Origin: Lysobacter concretionis Ko07 = DSM 16239 | Lineage (GTDB): Bacteria > Pseudomonadota > Gammaproteobacteria > Xanthomonadales > Xanthomonadaceae | DNA: 64,000 bases | NCBI RefSeq assembly: GCF_000768345.1 | Contig: NZ_AVPS01000007.1 | Location: 1-64,000, forward strand | Direction: 5' to 3' | Shown: positions 39,623 to 49,847 of the stretch, one piece after another | How positions within the stretch are numbered: position 1 is the stretch's first letter | How the letters are laid out: every line of letters starts with the position of its first letter | Notes under the pieces: model-generated | Seen by the model: the letters and a program-made list of their open reading frames with translations, nothing else | The model's database searches: none | Told to the model about the DNA's origin: nothing | Made by a program: the position numbers and the translations under genes

Positions 39623-41098
39623 TCACAAACGGGAGGGGCGACCGCGCCGGCCGGGCATGGCGTCCAGCTCGCGGCGGGCGTACCAGCGGAACTCCCGGCG
39701 CAGCCACAGCCGGATCGCAAACCCCGCCATCGCCAACGGCTGCAGCAGGATCAGCGCGTAACGCAGCGGCATTGCCAGCACTCCGTGGCCCAGGGACGAC
39801 GCCCGCTGCTGCGCCGGTGAACACATGTCCACGATCAGCAGGGTCATCGCCACTTCCAGCCCGACCAGCACCGCCAGCGCGGCCCACTGGCCGGTCAACA
39901 ACAGCATCAACAGCACGATCGGGTAGACGGCCTGTTCCAATGCGATCAGCAGCAGGGCGGTGCCGATCGGCCGCCCGTACTCGCGGGTCATGCGCTCGCC
40001 GAACGGCTGCCGGTAGGCCTCGCGCACACGCCGCAGGTCGTGCGTGGGGCGCCGTTCGCGGGCCAGTTCCAACCGCGCATCCGGCGCGGCAAACCGGCGC
40101 GCGAACCGCCGCAACCGGTTGCCGGCCGCCCGCAGCGGACTGCGCAGCAGGGTGTCGAAATAGTGGCCGCCCAGCAACAGCGCGGTCGTCCAGCGCCACA
40201 CGTCCCGCGGCAATTGCCGCAGGCCCGGATACCGGGTGCGCGCGACCACGTCGATGCGGATGTTGCGGTAGCCCTCGCTGGCCAGCGCCAAGGCGATGAA
40301 GTGGTCCTCCACCGGCGTCAGGTCATCGCCACGGATCGGCTCGTAACGGTTGAACAGGTCTTTCAGATAACGGCGCCGGTAGGCGATCGCGCCGCCGCAG
40401 GTGGCCGCGACCCCGCCATAGCGCCGCATCAGCCCGCCATCGACGAAGCCCTGCTGGACCAGCGCCAGGTGCGTCCGGTAGGCGTCACTGAACCCACTCG
40501 CCAGGCGTTGCCACCAATGTCCACCCGCCACGCGGTCGCGGTACTCGTCCCCGCCCAGCCAGCGCCGGAACGCCGGCGCCGCCACCAGCCGGCGGCGGTC
40601 GGACGCGCGCAACGGCAGCACCATCCCGCAGGCGCTGGCGATGCCGACGCCCTGGTACAGCTCGCGCACGCATTGCTCGATGTAGTCGGCGGACTCCAGC
40701 ACGGTGTCGGCATCCAGCACGAACAGCACGTCGCCATCGAATTCACGGGCCTGGCGCTTCAACGTCACCGCGCGGCCGATCGACCAGCCGCGGCTCACCA
40801 TTTCCAGCTGGACACCGTTGGCGCGGGCGAACTCGCGGGCAAACTGCAGGCTGTGGTCGCGCGCGATCCCGCCATCGTCGACCAGCATCACCCGCCGCGG
40901 CAGCCGGGTCTGGACGAGCAGCGAAGTCAGGCAATGGATGACCGTGTGCTGGTCGCCGTGCACCGGAATCACCACGTCCACGACGGCGCGACGCCAATCC
41001 TCGACCGGGTTGGGTACGGTCGGATCCGGCGCACGCCACTGGCCGACGGCGGCCAGCAGCGAACCGGGACCGGTCACGAACCAGGGCGCGACCGGCAT
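39623..41098 (-). CDS. Family 2 glycosyltransferase, membrane-associated
   Basis: A 491-residue protein. Residues 38-330 are a GT-A fold family 2 glycosyltransferase: VVIPVHGDQHTV, the metal-binding DAD at 129-131 (FVLDADTVLES), a central ATCGGAIAYRR, and PVEDHF as the catalytic-base motif. Two or three hydrophobic segments follow at about 395-475, so the protein is probably inner-membrane-bound and elongates a polysaccharide. The start at 41098 has GGAG 8 bp upstream. The donor and acceptor are unknown, and no other sugar gene is adjacent. Confidence 0.85.
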   Translation of the reverse strand: MPVAPWFVTGPGSLLAAVGQWRAPDPTVPNPVEDWRRAVVDVVIPVHGDQHTVIHCLTSLLVQTRLPRRVMLVDDGGIARDHSLQFAREFARANGVQLEMVSRGWSIGRAVTLKRQAREFDGDVLFVLDADTVLESADYIEQCVRELYQGVGIASACGMVLPLRASDRRRLVAAPAFRRWLGGDEYRDRVAGGHWWQRLASGFSDAYRTHLALVQQGFVDGGLMRRYGGVAATCGGAIAYRRRYLKDLFNRYEPIRGDDLTPVEDHFIALALASEGYRNIRIDVVARTRYPGLRQLPRDVWRWTTALLLGGHYFDTLLRSPLRAAGNRLRRFARRFAAPDARLELARERRPTHDLRRVREAYRQPFGERMTREYGRPIGTALLLIALEQAVYPIVLLMLLLTGQWAALAVLVGLEVAMTLLIVDMCSPAQQRASSLGHGVLAMPLRYALILLQPLAMAGFAIRLWLRREFRWYARRELDAMPGRRGRPSRL

Positions 41099-41506
41099 GT
41101 CGCTAGCTCCGGCGGGCCGGCGGGCCCGGTACGGCGATGGTGGCGGCGTGATGCACGGCAAGCCCCCTGCGGCCACTCGGCCCGCGGTATCGGATCGCAC
41201 GACGCGACCCGAGCCACAAAGCCAACGCAAATACCGTGCCAAGCTGGCAGCGCCCGGATGATCACCTCGTTCGCCCGTGTCGGCCAGGGGTGTTTGCGAG
41301 GAGAAGTTGGTTTAGATGGGTCGACGAACTTGCGGAAAAGCGGCAGCCGCGATGTAGGAGCGACGTCAGTCGCGACAGCACGGCGAAATCGGGCGCCAGC
41401 GCATTCGCGACTGACGTCGCTCCTACCCAAGGAAGCCCGTCGGACGACCGAAGGAAGTTCCCGTGGGCGCGGCAACCGGGTGCCACAGGCGCGGCGCAAG
41501 TCGACC
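41099..41506. other. 408-bp gap containing a palindromic repeat pair
   Basis: No gene is supported here. The gap holds an inverted pair of the GTAGGAGCGACGT repeat (41354-41375 and 41405-41426) with 29 bp between, followed by repeat-associated sequence (CCAAGGAAGCCCGTCGGACGA). The rest, upstream of the glycosyltransferase gene, presumably carries its promoter; no clear -35/-10 pair is visible. Confidence 0.6.
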
Positions 41507-42115
41507 TCAGGCGTCGTGCCGCTTTCCCTTCGCTACCGCGCGGTACCAGCCGCGGAGGCGGTCGATGTCAGCGACCATGTCGTCGCTCAACTCGACCGGC
41601 GGGGCGACCACCATCACCTTGTCGGGGTAATGGAAATACAGCGGCAACACCGGCACGCCGGCGCTGTGGGCAATTTTCCAGAAACCGGTGCGCCAGTGCG
41701 CGACCGGCTTGCGCGTCCCCTCCGGCGCCAGTCCGAACCAGCAGCGATCGGCCGCCTGCAACATGGTGGCCGCCTGGCCAACCACCCCGTTCGGGGCGCT
41801 GCGGTCGACTGGAATCACCCCGAGGCCGTGCAATACCCGACCCATCACCGGCACCCGGAACAGCGAGTCCTTGCCCAGGATCCGGATGTCCAGCCCGAGC
41901 GCCAATTTGGCCGAGAATGCCCATATTCCGTCCCAGTTGGACGAATGGGGCGCACCGATCAGCACCAGCTTCGGCAGGTCCGGGAACTCGCCGATCAACC
42001 GCCAGCCGCCCAGCCGCAGCAGGCTGCGACCCAGCCAGCGCGCCAGGCGGTTGGGCCGCACGCGGGGCGCATTGGGCGGCAACGTCGGCACGATGTCGTC
42101 GGTCGGTGCATGCAT
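41507..42115 (-). CDS. PlsC-type lysophospholipid acyltransferase family protein
   Basis: A 202-residue acyltransferase. The catalytic motif HX4D is HSSNWD (His57 to Asp62), the second block is LGKDSLFRVPVMGRVLHGLGVIPVD, and the third is PEGTRK. These are the diagnostic blocks of the PlsC/LPLAT superfamily that acylates glycerol-3-phosphate derivatives or lyso-lipids at the inner membrane. The ATG at 42115 has AGGGGG 11 bp upstream; one at 42148 lacks a site. It follows arfB by about 80 bp on the same strand. The specific acceptor is unknown. Confidence 0.85.
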   Translation of the reverse strand: MHAPTDDIVPTLPPNAPRVRPNRLARWLGRSLLRLGGWRLIGEFPDLPKLVLIGAPHSSNWDGIWAFSAKLALGLDIRILGKDSLFRVPVMGRVLHGLGVIPVDRSAPNGVVGQAATMLQAADRCWFGLAPEGTRKPVAHWRTGFWKIAHSAGVPVLPLYFHYPDKVMVVAPPVELSDDMVADIDRLRGWYRAVAKGKRHDA

Positions 42116-42195
42116 CGAACTGGTATCCCCCTGATATTGGCCACTCATCGGTTGACGCGATCCGGGCGCGCGCGTGCGTTGCGTGGGTTGCCGGC

Positions 42196-42612
42196 TCAAT
42201 CCCAGTCCTGGCGGGAACGGCCCTGCTTGATCGTACTGCGTTCGCGCTTGCCCGCCAGCCGGCGCTCCTTCGAGCCCCGGGTCGGCTTGGTCGCGACCCG
42301 CGCCCGCGGAACGTGCAGGCCGTGCTCGACAAAACCCGCCAGGCGCTCGCGGGCGTCCTCGCGGTTGCGGTCCTGGGTGCGGAAACGCTGCGCGCTGATG
42401 ACCAGCACGCCGTCGGCGGTGATCCGGCGGTCGCGCCGCGCCAACAGGCGTTCGCGCACCGGCTCGGGCAGCGACGGCGAGCGGGCGATGTCGAACCGCA
42501 GCTCGACCGCGGTGGCGACCTTGTTGACGTTCTGCCCGCCGGGCCCGGCCGAACGCACGAAGCGCTCGACCAGCTCGGACTCGGGAATCACGATGTTGCC
42601 GATGGCGACCAT
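42196..42612 (-). CDS. arfB: Alternative ribosome-rescue factor ArfB
   Basis: A peptidyl-tRNA hydrolase (YaeJ) that frees ribosomes stalled on truncated mRNAs. The 138-residue product has the release-factor catalytic motif GGQ at residues 25-27 (RSAGPGGQNVNK) and the ArfB-specific basic C-terminal tail (residues about 105-138, rich in Arg and Lys) that enters the empty mRNA channel. The short length excludes a full RF1/RF2. Confidence 0.93.
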   Translation of the reverse strand: MVAIGNIVIPESELVERFVRSAGPGGQNVNKVATAVELRFDIARSPSLPEPVRERLLARRDRRITADGVLVISAQRFRTQDRNREDARERLAGFVEHGLHVPRARVATKPTRGSKERRLAGKRERSTIKQGRSRQDWD

Positions 42613-42796
42613 GGGCCAATTCTATCGGTGGTTCCTGTCGGTGGATCCTGTCGACGGACGGGCCGGGCAACGCGAGCCACCGACCAGGCCCGCCAGCCAC
42701 CTCGCTGCGTTCGCCAGCAAAACGCGGCGGCGCCAAAACAGAACCGGGGCGGCCAGCGCCGCCCCGATCGGGGGATGACAGCAGCGCGGCCCGTCG

Positions 42797-44971
42797 CTAC
42801 TTCAGCCCGCGATTTTCCAGCAATGGCTCGACACTGGGATCCTTGCCGCGGAACTCGCGGTACAGCGTGGCGAGGTCGACGGTGTTGCCACGCGAGAGGA
42901 TCCTGTCGCGGAAGACCTGGCCGTTCGCGGCGGTCAGGCCGCCGTGCTCCTTGAACCACTCGAAGGCGTCGTGGTCGAGCACCTCGGCCCAGAAATAGGC
43001 GTAGTAGCCGGCCGAATAACCGCCGCCCCAGATGTGGTCGAAATAGCTGGTGCGGTAGCGCGGCGGCACTTCCGGCAGGTCGACCTTGTACTGCTTCAGC
43101 GCCGCCGTCTCGAACGTGTCGACATCCTGCAACGGCGCATCACCCGGCAGCGTGTGCCAGGCCATGTCGAGCAGCGCGGCCGCCAGGTACTCGGTGGTTG
43201 CGTAGCCCTGATTGAAAGTGCGCGACTTCTTGATCTTGTCGACCAGCGCCTGCGGCATCGCCTCGCCGGTCTCGTAGTGCTTGGCGTAGTTGGCGAACAC
43301 CTTCGGGTCCATCGCCCAGTGCTCGTTGAACTGCGACGGGAACTCGACGAAGTCGCGCGAGGTGCTGGTGCCGGAGATGCTCGGGTACTTCACGTCCGAG
43401 AACATGCCGTGCAGCGCGTGGCCGAACTCGTGGAACATCGTGGTGACGTCATCAAAGCTCAACAGAGCCGGCTGGCCCGGTGCCGGCCTGGTGAAATTGC
43501 AGACGTTGTAGACCACCGGCCTGGTGCCGGTCAGGCCGTTCTGGTCGACGAACACGTCCATCCACGCGCCGCCGGACTTGCTGTCGCGCTTGAAGTAGTC
43601 GGTATAGAACAGCGCCAGCGGGCTGCCGTCCTTGTCGAACACCTCGTACACCTTCATGTCGGCGTGATAGGTGGGGATGTCGGTGCGTTCCTTGAAGGTG
43701 ATGCCATACAGCTGCGTGGCCGCGTAGAACACGCCGTTCCTGAGCACGTTGTCCATCTCGAAGTACGGCTTGATCTGCGCCTCGTCGAGGTCGTACTGCG
43801 CCTTGCGCACCTGCTCGGCGTAGAAGTCCCAGTCGGACGCGGCCAGCTTGAAGCCGCCCGGCTTTGAATCGGCTTGCTGGGCGTCGATCACCTTCTGCAT
43901 CTCGACGATCTCGCGCCCCGCCTTGGCGGTGGCGGCCGGCACCGTGTCGGTCAGCAGCTTGAGCGCGTTCGCCGGTGTCTTCGCCATCTGGTCGGCCAGC
44001 TGGTAGGCGGCGAAGGTGTCGTAGCCGAGCAGTTTGGCTTTCTGCGCGCGCAGCTGGGCCAGGCGCTGGATGGTCTTGCGGGTGTCGTTCTCGTCGTTGT
44101 GCTCGGCGCGCATTTCCGAGGCTTCGAGGATCCGGGCCCGCAGGTCGCGGTTTTCCAGCGAGGCCAGCACCGGCTGCTGGGTGGTGTTCTGCAGCGCGAA
44201 CAACCACTTGTCGTCGAGCTTGCGCGCGGCGGCGTCCTGCGCCGCGGCGGCGAGGTCGCCCTCGGACAAACCCGCCAGCTCGGCCTTGTCGTCCACCACC
44301 ACCGCACCCTTGGCGGCGGCGGCAACCAGCATCACGTGGAACCGGGTCGACAGCGAGCTCTCCTCGATGTTGAGCTTGCGCACGGTGGCCTTGTCGGCCT
44401 CCGACAGGTTGGCACCGGCGCGCACGAACTCGTCGTGGGTACGCTCGACCAGGCGCTGCTGCACCGGGTCGAGTCCAAGCGTGTCGCGCTGGTCGTAGAT
44501 CGACTTCACGCGGGCGAACAGGTTGGGGTCGAGGCGGATCTCGTCCTGGTGCGCGGCCAGCTTCGGTGCGATCTCTTCCTGGATCTTCTGGCGCGCGTCG
44601 TTGGTGTCGGCCTGGGCCAGGCCGAAGAACACACGGGCGACGCGGCCCAGCGTCTCGCCGGAGCGCTCCAGCGCCACGAAGGTGTTGTCGAACGTGGCCG
44701 GCTCCGGGTTGTCGGCGATCCGGCGGATCTCCGCCAGGTGCTGCTTCATGCCCTCGGCGAATGCGGGCAGGAAGTCGGCGTCCTTGATCCTGTCGAACGG
44801 CGGCGCCTGGAACGGCAGGGTGCTGGCGACCAGCAGGGGATTTTCGGTGGCAGGCGTCACGGCGGAAGCATCCGGGGCTGGGGCGGGCTGGGATTCGGGG
44901 GTCTGGCCACTGCACGCGGCCAGGGCGAGGCCGAGGCTGGCGGCGACGGCAAGCACGGGGGATCGCGTCAT
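42797..44971 (-). CDS. dcp: M3 family zinc peptidase lipoprotein (Dcp-like)
   Basis: A 724-residue metallopeptidase of the M3 (thimet/Dcp) family with HEFGH at 514-518 and the downstream third zinc-ligand region. It begins with a lipoprotein signal peptide: a hydrophobic stretch and lipobox LAAC with the lipidated Cys20, so it is probably anchored in the outer membrane facing the periplasm. E. coli Dcp is cytosolic and lacks this. It would remove C-terminal dipeptides from peptides. AGGAG precedes the ATG at 44971. The 184-bp gap to arfB and the 154-bp gap before truC hold nothing recognised. Confidence 0.92.
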   Translation of the reverse strand: MTRSPVLAVAASLGLALAACSGQTPESQPAPAPDASAVTPATENPLLVASTLPFQAPPFDRIKDADFLPAFAEGMKQHLAEIRRIADNPEPATFDNTFVALERSGETLGRVARVFFGLAQADTNDARQKIQEEIAPKLAAHQDEIRLDPNLFARVKSIYDQRDTLGLDPVQQRLVERTHDEFVRAGANLSEADKATVRKLNIEESSLSTRFHVMLVAAAAKGAVVVDDKAELAGLSEGDLAAAAQDAAARKLDDKWLFALQNTTQQPVLASLENRDLRARILEASEMRAEHNDENDTRKTIQRLAQLRAQKAKLLGYDTFAAYQLADQMAKTPANALKLLTDTVPAATAKAGREIVEMQKVIDAQQADSKPGGFKLAASDWDFYAEQVRKAQYDLDEAQIKPYFEMDNVLRNGVFYAATQLYGITFKERTDIPTYHADMKVYEVFDKDGSPLALFYTDYFKRDSKSGGAWMDVFVDQNGLTGTRPVVYNVCNFTRPAPGQPALLSFDDVTTMFHEFGHALHGMFSDVKYPSISGTSTSRDFVEFPSQFNEHWAMDPKVFANYAKHYETGEAMPQALVDKIKKSRTFNQGYATTEYLAAALLDMAWHTLPGDAPLQDVDTFETAALKQYKVDLPEVPPRYRTSYFDHIWGGGYSAGYYAYFWAEVLDHDAFEWFKEHGGLTAANGQVFRDRILSRGNTVDLATLYREFRGKDPSVEPLLENRGLK

Positions 44972-45125
44972 GGAGGCTGCTCCTGGAGTTTGCGAAGCGG
45001 ACAAACGCAAGAGTACGCCCGGGCGCGGTCGGCACAAGCTGCCGGCAATCCATGGGCGCGGCATCGGGCAGTCATGAAAGAAGCCCAGTGGCGCAGGCGG
45101 ACTGCCGTAGCCCGCCCGGTGCAGG

Positions 45126-45860
45126 CTACGGCGGAACGGGAACGCCGGCCTGCCGCAACCCCGCTTCATCGAACAACGCCAGCGCGCGATCGAACCCGGC
45201 ATCGACCGGCGCGACCGCCTCGATCTTTTCACCCGAGTGCGGATGCGCAAACGCCAGTCGTCGCGCATGCAGCAGCATCCGATGCACGCCGATCATGCGG
45301 AACGCGCGGTTGTGGCGGCCGTCGCCGTGGCTGGTGTCGCCGATGAGGTGGTGCGACAGGTGCTTGAGGTGGCGGCGGATCTGGCGGAAGCGGCCGGTCT
45401 GCGGCTGCGCCAGCAGCAGCGCGTAGCGCGAGGAGTCGAAGCCGCCGGAGGGCCAGTCGCACTGGGCGGTCGCCAGCACCCGGAAGCGCGTGACCGCGGC
45501 CTTCTTGACCGGCTTGCCCGGGCCGCCGTCAAGCGGATGATCGACCTCGAAATCGCCTTCCGGCCAGCCACGGCAGATCGCCCAGTAATCCTTCTCGACC
45601 TCGCCCGCCATCAGCGCCTTGCCCAGCGCCGAGGCGCTGTCGCGATCGAACGCGAGCAACAGGCAACCGCTGGTCGCGCGGTCGAGGCGATGGACGAGGA
45701 ACACCTTGCGTCCGAACTGTTCGCGCAGCCGGTCGGCGGCGAAATCGGTCTCGCCGCGCGCCAGCGCGCTGTCGTGCACCATGAGGCCGGCGGGCTTGTT
45801 GACGATGGCGAGGGCGTCGTCGACATACAGGATGTCGAGGGTGAGGGCGGGGGCGATCAT
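45126..45860 (-). CDS. truC: RluA-family tRNA pseudouridine synthase (TruC-like)
   Basis: A 244-residue pseudouridine synthase with catalytic Asp60 in the HRLDRATSG motif, the N-terminal VDDALAIVNKPAGLMVH segment typical of the family, and the conserved GRFRQIRRHLKHL that follows. There is no S4 domain. The size and the ICRGWPEG segment fit TruC, which modifies U65 of tRNAs; RluA-like alternatives are not excluded. It is separated from ubiB by a palindromic repeat. Confidence 0.85.
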   Translation of the reverse strand: MIAPALTLDILYVDDALAIVNKPAGLMVHDSALARGETDFAADRLREQFGRKVFLVHRLDRATSGCLLLAFDRDSASALGKALMAGEVEKDYWAICRGWPEGDFEVDHPLDGGPGKPVKKAAVTRFRVLATAQCDWPSGGFDSSRYALLLAQPQTGRFRQIRRHLKHLSHHLIGDTSHGDGRHNRAFRMIGVHRMLLHARRLAFAHPHSGEKIEAVAPVDAGFDRALALFDEAGLRQAGVPVPP

Positions 45861-45899
45861 CGCGTGCTGCCTCGCCCCACGATGCGAATCTCCTTCGTT

Positions 45900-45972
45900 G
45901 TAGGAGCGACGTAAGTCGCGAACGCACTGATGTCCGGAATCGCCGTGCGTTCGCGACTCACGTCGCTCCTAC
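45900..45972. repeat. GTAGGAGCGACGT-type palindrome pair between ubiB and truC
   Basis: The repeat pair at 45900-45921 and 45951-45972 forms an extended stem: pairing also continues inward with ACGCAC against GTGCGT, leaving a loop of about 17 nt. With one internal mismatch the stem is about 28 bp. Lying in the 129-bp gap between the minus-strand genes ubiB and truC, it is a candidate transcription terminator or RNA-stability element. Confidence 0.8.
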
Positions 45973-45989
45973 AAAAGAGGGACATCTCG

Positions 45990-47678
45990 CTACCGCCGCG
46001 GCCAGGCGGCCAGCAACGCCCACAAGCCGCCGACACCGGCGACCCACGACGACAACGGCACCGACCACAGCGTCGGCCCGCCCGTTTCCAGTCCGTACAG
46101 CACCGCGGCGACGATCAACAGGCCGCTGCCGAGGATCGCCGCGACGGTGTGTTTCTGCGCGTCGCGGACGCTACGGCTCAGCTCGGCCAGATCCTCCGAG
46201 CGCATCTGCAACTCGTGCTTGCCGTCGATCTGCTGGGTCAGCCAGCTGTGCAGCAGGCGCGGCATTTCCGGCGCGTGAGTGACCAGCTCCGGCAGGCGCT
46301 TGCGGAACTCGCCAAGCAGGCGCTTCGGGCTGTAGCGGGCGACCAGGATCTTTTGCAGCACCGGCTTGGCCACGCCCCAGATGTCGATCTTCGGGTCCAG
46401 CTGCCGGCCGACGCCCTCGATGTTGAGCAGGGTTTTCTGCAGCAGGATCAGTTGCGGCTGCAGGGTCAGCTGGTGGCGCTGCGCCGTGCGGAACAGCTTG
46501 ACCAGCACCTCGGCCAGCGAGATCTCGCTGAGCGGGCGGGTGAAGTACGGCTCGCACACCGCGCGCACGGCGGCCTCCAGCTCGTCCACGCGGCTGTCAG
46601 CGGGCATCCAGCCGGCGCGCAGGTGCAGCTCGGCGATGCGGCGGTAATCGCGGTTGAAGATCGCCATGAAATTCTCGGCGAGGTAGTACTGATCCTCGTC
46701 CGAGAGCTGGCCCATGATCCCGAAATCCAGCGCGATGAAGCGCGGGTTCGCCTTGCGCGCCGGGTCAGTGTCGACCCAGATGTTGCCGGCGTGCGCATCG
46801 GCGTGGAAGAAGTTGTCGCGGAACACCTGGGTGTAGAACACCCGCACGCCCTTGGCCGCCAGCGCGGGGCGGTTGATGCCGGCCGCGTCCAGCGCGGCGA
46901 TGTCGTCGGAGGGAATGCCGTGCACGCGCTCCAGCGTCAACGCGCGGCCAGCGCTGTGGCTCCAGATCACCTCGGGCACGTACAGGTCGTCGCTGGGCGT
47001 GCCGTCCGGCTTGGTCCAGAACCGCCGAAGCACGCTGGCGTTCGCTCCTTCGCGCTCCAGGTCGAGCTCGGCCGCCAGGGTGTTCTCGATCTCGGCGACG
47101 ATCTCGCGCGGACGGATCTTGTCGGCGCGCGGATGGGTGCGCTCGACCACGCCGGCGATCGCCTTCAACAACGTGATGTCGGCCGCGATCTGCCGCTCGA
47201 TGTCCGGCCGCAACACCTTGACCACGACCTCGCGCGCGGGCGCGCCATCGACCGGCGGCAGGGTCGCCGCGTGCACCTGGGCGATGGATGCCGAGGCCAG
47301 CGGAACCAGATCAAAACCCGCAAACGCCTCGGCCACGGGGCGGCCCAGCGAAGCTTCCACAATCGCGCGCGCGGCCTCGCCGTCGAACGGTGCGACCCGG
47401 TCCTGCAGCAGGGCCAGTTCCCCCGCGATGTCCGGCGGCACCAGGTCGCGACGGGTGGACAGCACCTGGCCGAACTTGACGAAGATCGGCCCCAGCTCCT
47501 GCAGCGCCAGGCGCAGGCGCGCGCCCCGCGACTGGGTGGCGATCTCGGCGGAGGCGCGCGGCACGAACGGCCGCGCCAGCCACAGCCAGCGCTCGACCGG
47601 GGTGCCGGCCAGCAGTTCGTCGAGGCGATACCGCAACAGCACCCGGCCGATCCCCCAGGCGCGGAACACCGGTTTCAT
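45990..47678 (-). CDS. ubiB: UbiB kinase-like ubiquinone biosynthesis protein
   Basis: An atypical kinase/ATPase (ABC1/ADCK family) needed for ubiquinone synthesis. The 562-residue protein has the family KxGQ motif ([11 protein letters not shown]), the Ala-rich loop (ASASIAQVH), the kinase-like [16 protein letters not shown] and DFGIMG motifs, and two C-terminal membrane helices (about 510-530 and 535-555). Its ATG overlaps the ubiJ stop by 4 bp (47675-47678), so the two are coupled. ubiE, which often precedes ubiJ, is not adjacent here. Confidence 0.95.
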   Translation of the reverse strand: MKPVFRAWGIGRVLLRYRLDELLAGTPVERWLWLARPFVPRASAEIATQSRGARLRLALQELGPIFVKFGQVLSTRRDLVPPDIAGELALLQDRVAPFDGEAARAIVEASLGRPVAEAFAGFDLVPLASASIAQVHAATLPPVDGAPAREVVVKVLRPDIERQIAADITLLKAIAGVVERTHPRADKIRPREIVAEIENTLAAELDLEREGANASVLRRFWTKPDGTPSDDLYVPEVIWSHSAGRALTLERVHGIPSDDIAALDAAGINRPALAAKGVRVFYTQVFRDNFFHADAHAGNIWVDTDPARKANPRFIALDFGIMGQLSDEDQYYLAENFMAIFNRDYRRIAELHLRAGWMPADSRVDELEAAVRAVCEPYFTRPLSEISLAEVLVKLFRTAQRHQLTLQPQLILLQKTLLNIEGVGRQLDPKIDIWGVAKPVLQKILVARYSPKRLLGEFRKRLPELVTHAPEMPRLLHSWLTQQIDGKHELQMRSEDLAELSRSVRDAQKHTVAAILGSGLLIVAAVLYGLETGGPTLWSVPLSSWVAGVGGLWALLAAWPRR

Positions 47679-48337
47679 GCGCCGGCTCCCGGACGCGTCT
47701 GCAGCCGGGCCACACGCGCGGCGATCCGCTCCACGTCGTCGCGCAGGCCGTCCACGTCGTCGTGGAACGCATTGAGCTCGGCGCGCGGCACCACGTCGCG
47801 GGATTCCTCGGTGACGTACTCGGCCGCGCTGCCGGCGAACCCGCGCGCGACCACCCGCGCCTGGCGCAACCCGGCGGCCAGCGCATTGGCGACCTGCACC
47901 CCGAGCACGTCGCCGAACACGCGGGCGAACGGCTGCTGCCAGTCCGGATCGAACCGCTCGGCCAGCCGCTGCAACCGGCGCGCCAGGTCGGCATCGCCCT
48001 CGATTCGCAGCTTGCCGACCGGCGGGGCGTCATCGTTGCGCAGGAACGGCAACTGGCCGATCAATCCCGCCAGCGTGCTGCGTACCGACAGGTCGTGCTC
48101 GATCCCGTCGTCCACCGGCCCGACTTCCAACCGCTCGCCGTTCACGCGCACCTGCAGCGCCAGCGGCGGTGTGGCCAGTTTCAATGCGACCCGCCGCCCG
48201 TCGAGCCCGCGCAACCCCTCGCGGGTTTCCGGATCCAGCGCGAGCGCGCGGTTGAGCGCCGCCTCCAGCGCACGCCCGGCCATGGGCTTGAGCGCGTTCA
48301 ACGGGGACGGGGCGGAGGAGGAAGAGGGCTCGGTCAT
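47675..48337 (-). CDS. ubiJ: Ubiquinone biosynthesis accessory factor UbiJ
   Basis: A 220-residue protein with an N-terminal SCP2/sterol-carrier lipid-binding domain and a C-terminal helical region, matching UbiJ (formerly YigP), which binds ubiquinone intermediates and scaffolds the Ubi complex with UbiK. Motifs include the hydrophobic [14 protein letters not shown] and the [16 protein letters not shown] helix typical of the family. It overlaps ubiB by ATGA. Upstream lies the repeat-rich region at 48.4 kb. Confidence 0.88.
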   Translation of the reverse strand: MTEPSSSSAPSPLNALKPMAGRALEAALNRALALDPETREGLRGLDGRRVALKLATPPLALQVRVNGERLEVGPVDDGIEHDLSVRSTLAGLIGQLPFLRNDDAPPVGKLRIEGDADLARRLQRLAERFDPDWQQPFARVFGDVLGVQVANALAAGLRQARVVARGFAGSAAEYVTEESRDVVPRAELNAFHDDVDGLRDDVERIAARVARLQTRPGAGA

Positions 48338-48699
48338 GCGCGCATTCTACTGGGCCGGTGCGGGTGTCCGGCGTGGCCGGACCCGAGGCGGCGCGGCGGC
48401 TCGGCGGCTCGGCGGCTCGGCGGCTCGGCGGCGCATTTGTCAATGCGCCCGACGCATGTGTTGGTCCCGCGGCGGTGCGGCGGTGCTTTTATCAATGCGG
48501 CCTACGCAGGTGTTCGCGCGGTGGCGGCTCGGCGGCGCATTTATCAATGCGCCCTACGTGGGTGTTGGCCCGGCGGCGGTAGGGCGCATTGAAAATGCGC
48601 CTTGCGAGGCGTGACGACAAGGCCGGACCGGACGCCGAGCCCGGCGATTGCCGGTGCCACCTGTCGATCCGGAATCCACCGGCCAGTGGATGGGAGAAC
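48338..48699. repeat. Repeat-rich 362-bp intergenic region between ubiJ and oleD
   Basis: It holds four perfect copies of an 8-mer, GGCGGCTC (48395-48426), then a degenerate fifth. Three imperfect copies of a roughly 50-bp unit follow, each containing a hairpin built on GGCGCATTnnnCAATGCGCC: 48430-48449, 48482-48502 (degenerate) and 48534-48553. A fourth hairpin of the same type is at 48583-48601 (GGCGCATTGAAAATGCGCC). No gene is seen. The units share CCTACGnnGGTGTT sequence between hairpins. Confidence 0.75.
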
Positions 48700-49725
48700 T
48701 CAGGCCCCGCTGGAGATGCCGCTGTCCCCCATCGCCGCCCGATGCTGCGCGCGCACCCGTGCCAGGCCCTCGTCGAAGCCGATCGCCGGACGGTAGCCGA
48801 AATCGCGCGTTGCCGGCGCCATGTCGTACCAGTGCGTGGTGGCCAGCTGCTCGGCCAGGAACCGCGTCATCGGCGGTTCGCCCGCCAACGGCAGCGCGCG
48901 CCACAAGCCTTCGCACACGACCCCGACCGCGTAGGCGAGGCCGAACGGCAGGGTCTTGTCGACCGGCGGCGCATCGACGGCGGCGAGCAGGCCGTTGATC
49001 GTCTCCCGCATCGTCCTGGGCTCGCCGTTGCTGATGAAGTACGCCCGTCCGGCACACACCGCGCCGGGGGCCAGATGCTCGAATGCATCGAAATGCGCCT
49101 GCGCGGCATTGTCGATGTAGGTGGTGTCGACCAGATGGTTGCCGTCGCCGACCAGCCGCAGCCGGCCGGCTTTGGCGCGCTCGACCAGCCGTGGCAGCAG
49201 CTGGTTGTCGCCCACGCCCCAGATCAGCCGCGGCCGCAGCGCGACCGTCGCCAGCGAGGCGTCGTTGGCGGCCAGTACTTCCTGCTCGGCGATCATCTTG
49301 GTGGTCGCATACGGCGCCTTGAAGCCTTCGCCATAAGGCACCGTGTCCGCCGTGCCGCCTTCCACCGGATGCGTCGCGCGGTGGGTCACGCTCGGCGAGG
49401 AGGTGTACACCAGACGGCCGATGCCGTGCGTCCGGCAGGCGTCCAGCACATGCCGGGTGCCGAGCACGTTCGCGCGGTGGTAGTCCACATACGGTCCCCA
49501 CGCGCCGGCCTTGGCCGCGTTGTGGAAGATCGCCTCGCAGCCCTGCGCGGCCGCAACGACGGCATCGCGCTCGGCCAGATCCCCCTGCACCTGCGCCACG
49601 CCCAGCGCATCGAGCGCGGGGTAATGCCCGCGGTTGAAACTGACCACCTCATGCCCGCGTCCGCGCAGCCCGCGGCACAGGGCCTGGCCGAGAAAACCAC
49701 CACCACCGGTCACCAGGATTTTCAT
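48700..49725 (-). CDS. oleD: OleD-like NADPH-dependent 3-ketoacid reductase
   Basis: A short-chain dehydrogenase of the extended (3beta-HSD-like) type, 341 residues. The Rossmann motif GGGGFLG is at residues 7-13, the catalytic pair appears as YTSSPSV and YATTK, and the C-terminal part holds FDAFEHL. In oleABCD clusters OleD reduces the 2-alkyl-3-ketoacid made by OleA to the hydroxyacid that OleC activates. The assignment rests on position directly after an OleC-like gene and an OleB-like gene. A sterol or sugar epimerase function would be possible for an isolated gene. Confidence 0.85.
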   Translation of the reverse strand: MKILVTGGGGFLGQALCRGLRGRGHEVVSFNRGHYPALDALGVAQVQGDLAERDAVVAAAQGCEAIFHNAAKAGAWGPYVDYHRANVLGTRHVLDACRTHGIGRLVYTSSPSVTHRATHPVEGGTADTVPYGEGFKAPYATTKMIAEQEVLAANDASLATVALRPRLIWGVGDNQLLPRLVERAKAGRLRLVGDGNHLVDTTYIDNAAQAHFDAFEHLAPGAVCAGRAYFISNGEPRTMRETINGLLAAVDAPPVDKTLPFGLAYAVGVVCEGLWRALPLAGEPPMTRFLAEQLATTHWYDMAPATRDFGYRPAIGFDEGLARVRAQHRAAMGDSGISSGA

Positions 49726-49847
49726 GCGGGCATTCTAGGCCGGGTGGACTCCACGTCGGGATGGATCTCCCGCCACGCTTTGCCCCGACCGCGGCGCTCC
49801 ATCTCCGAACCGGCCGTTTTTCTGTCCCACGGGGACGTCCTCCGGTC

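Noticed and set aside
48395-48601. Possible CRISPR array in the repeat-rich gap
   Set aside because: The units are short, self-complementary and adjacent or degenerate, with no unique spacers of uniform length and no cas genes nearby.
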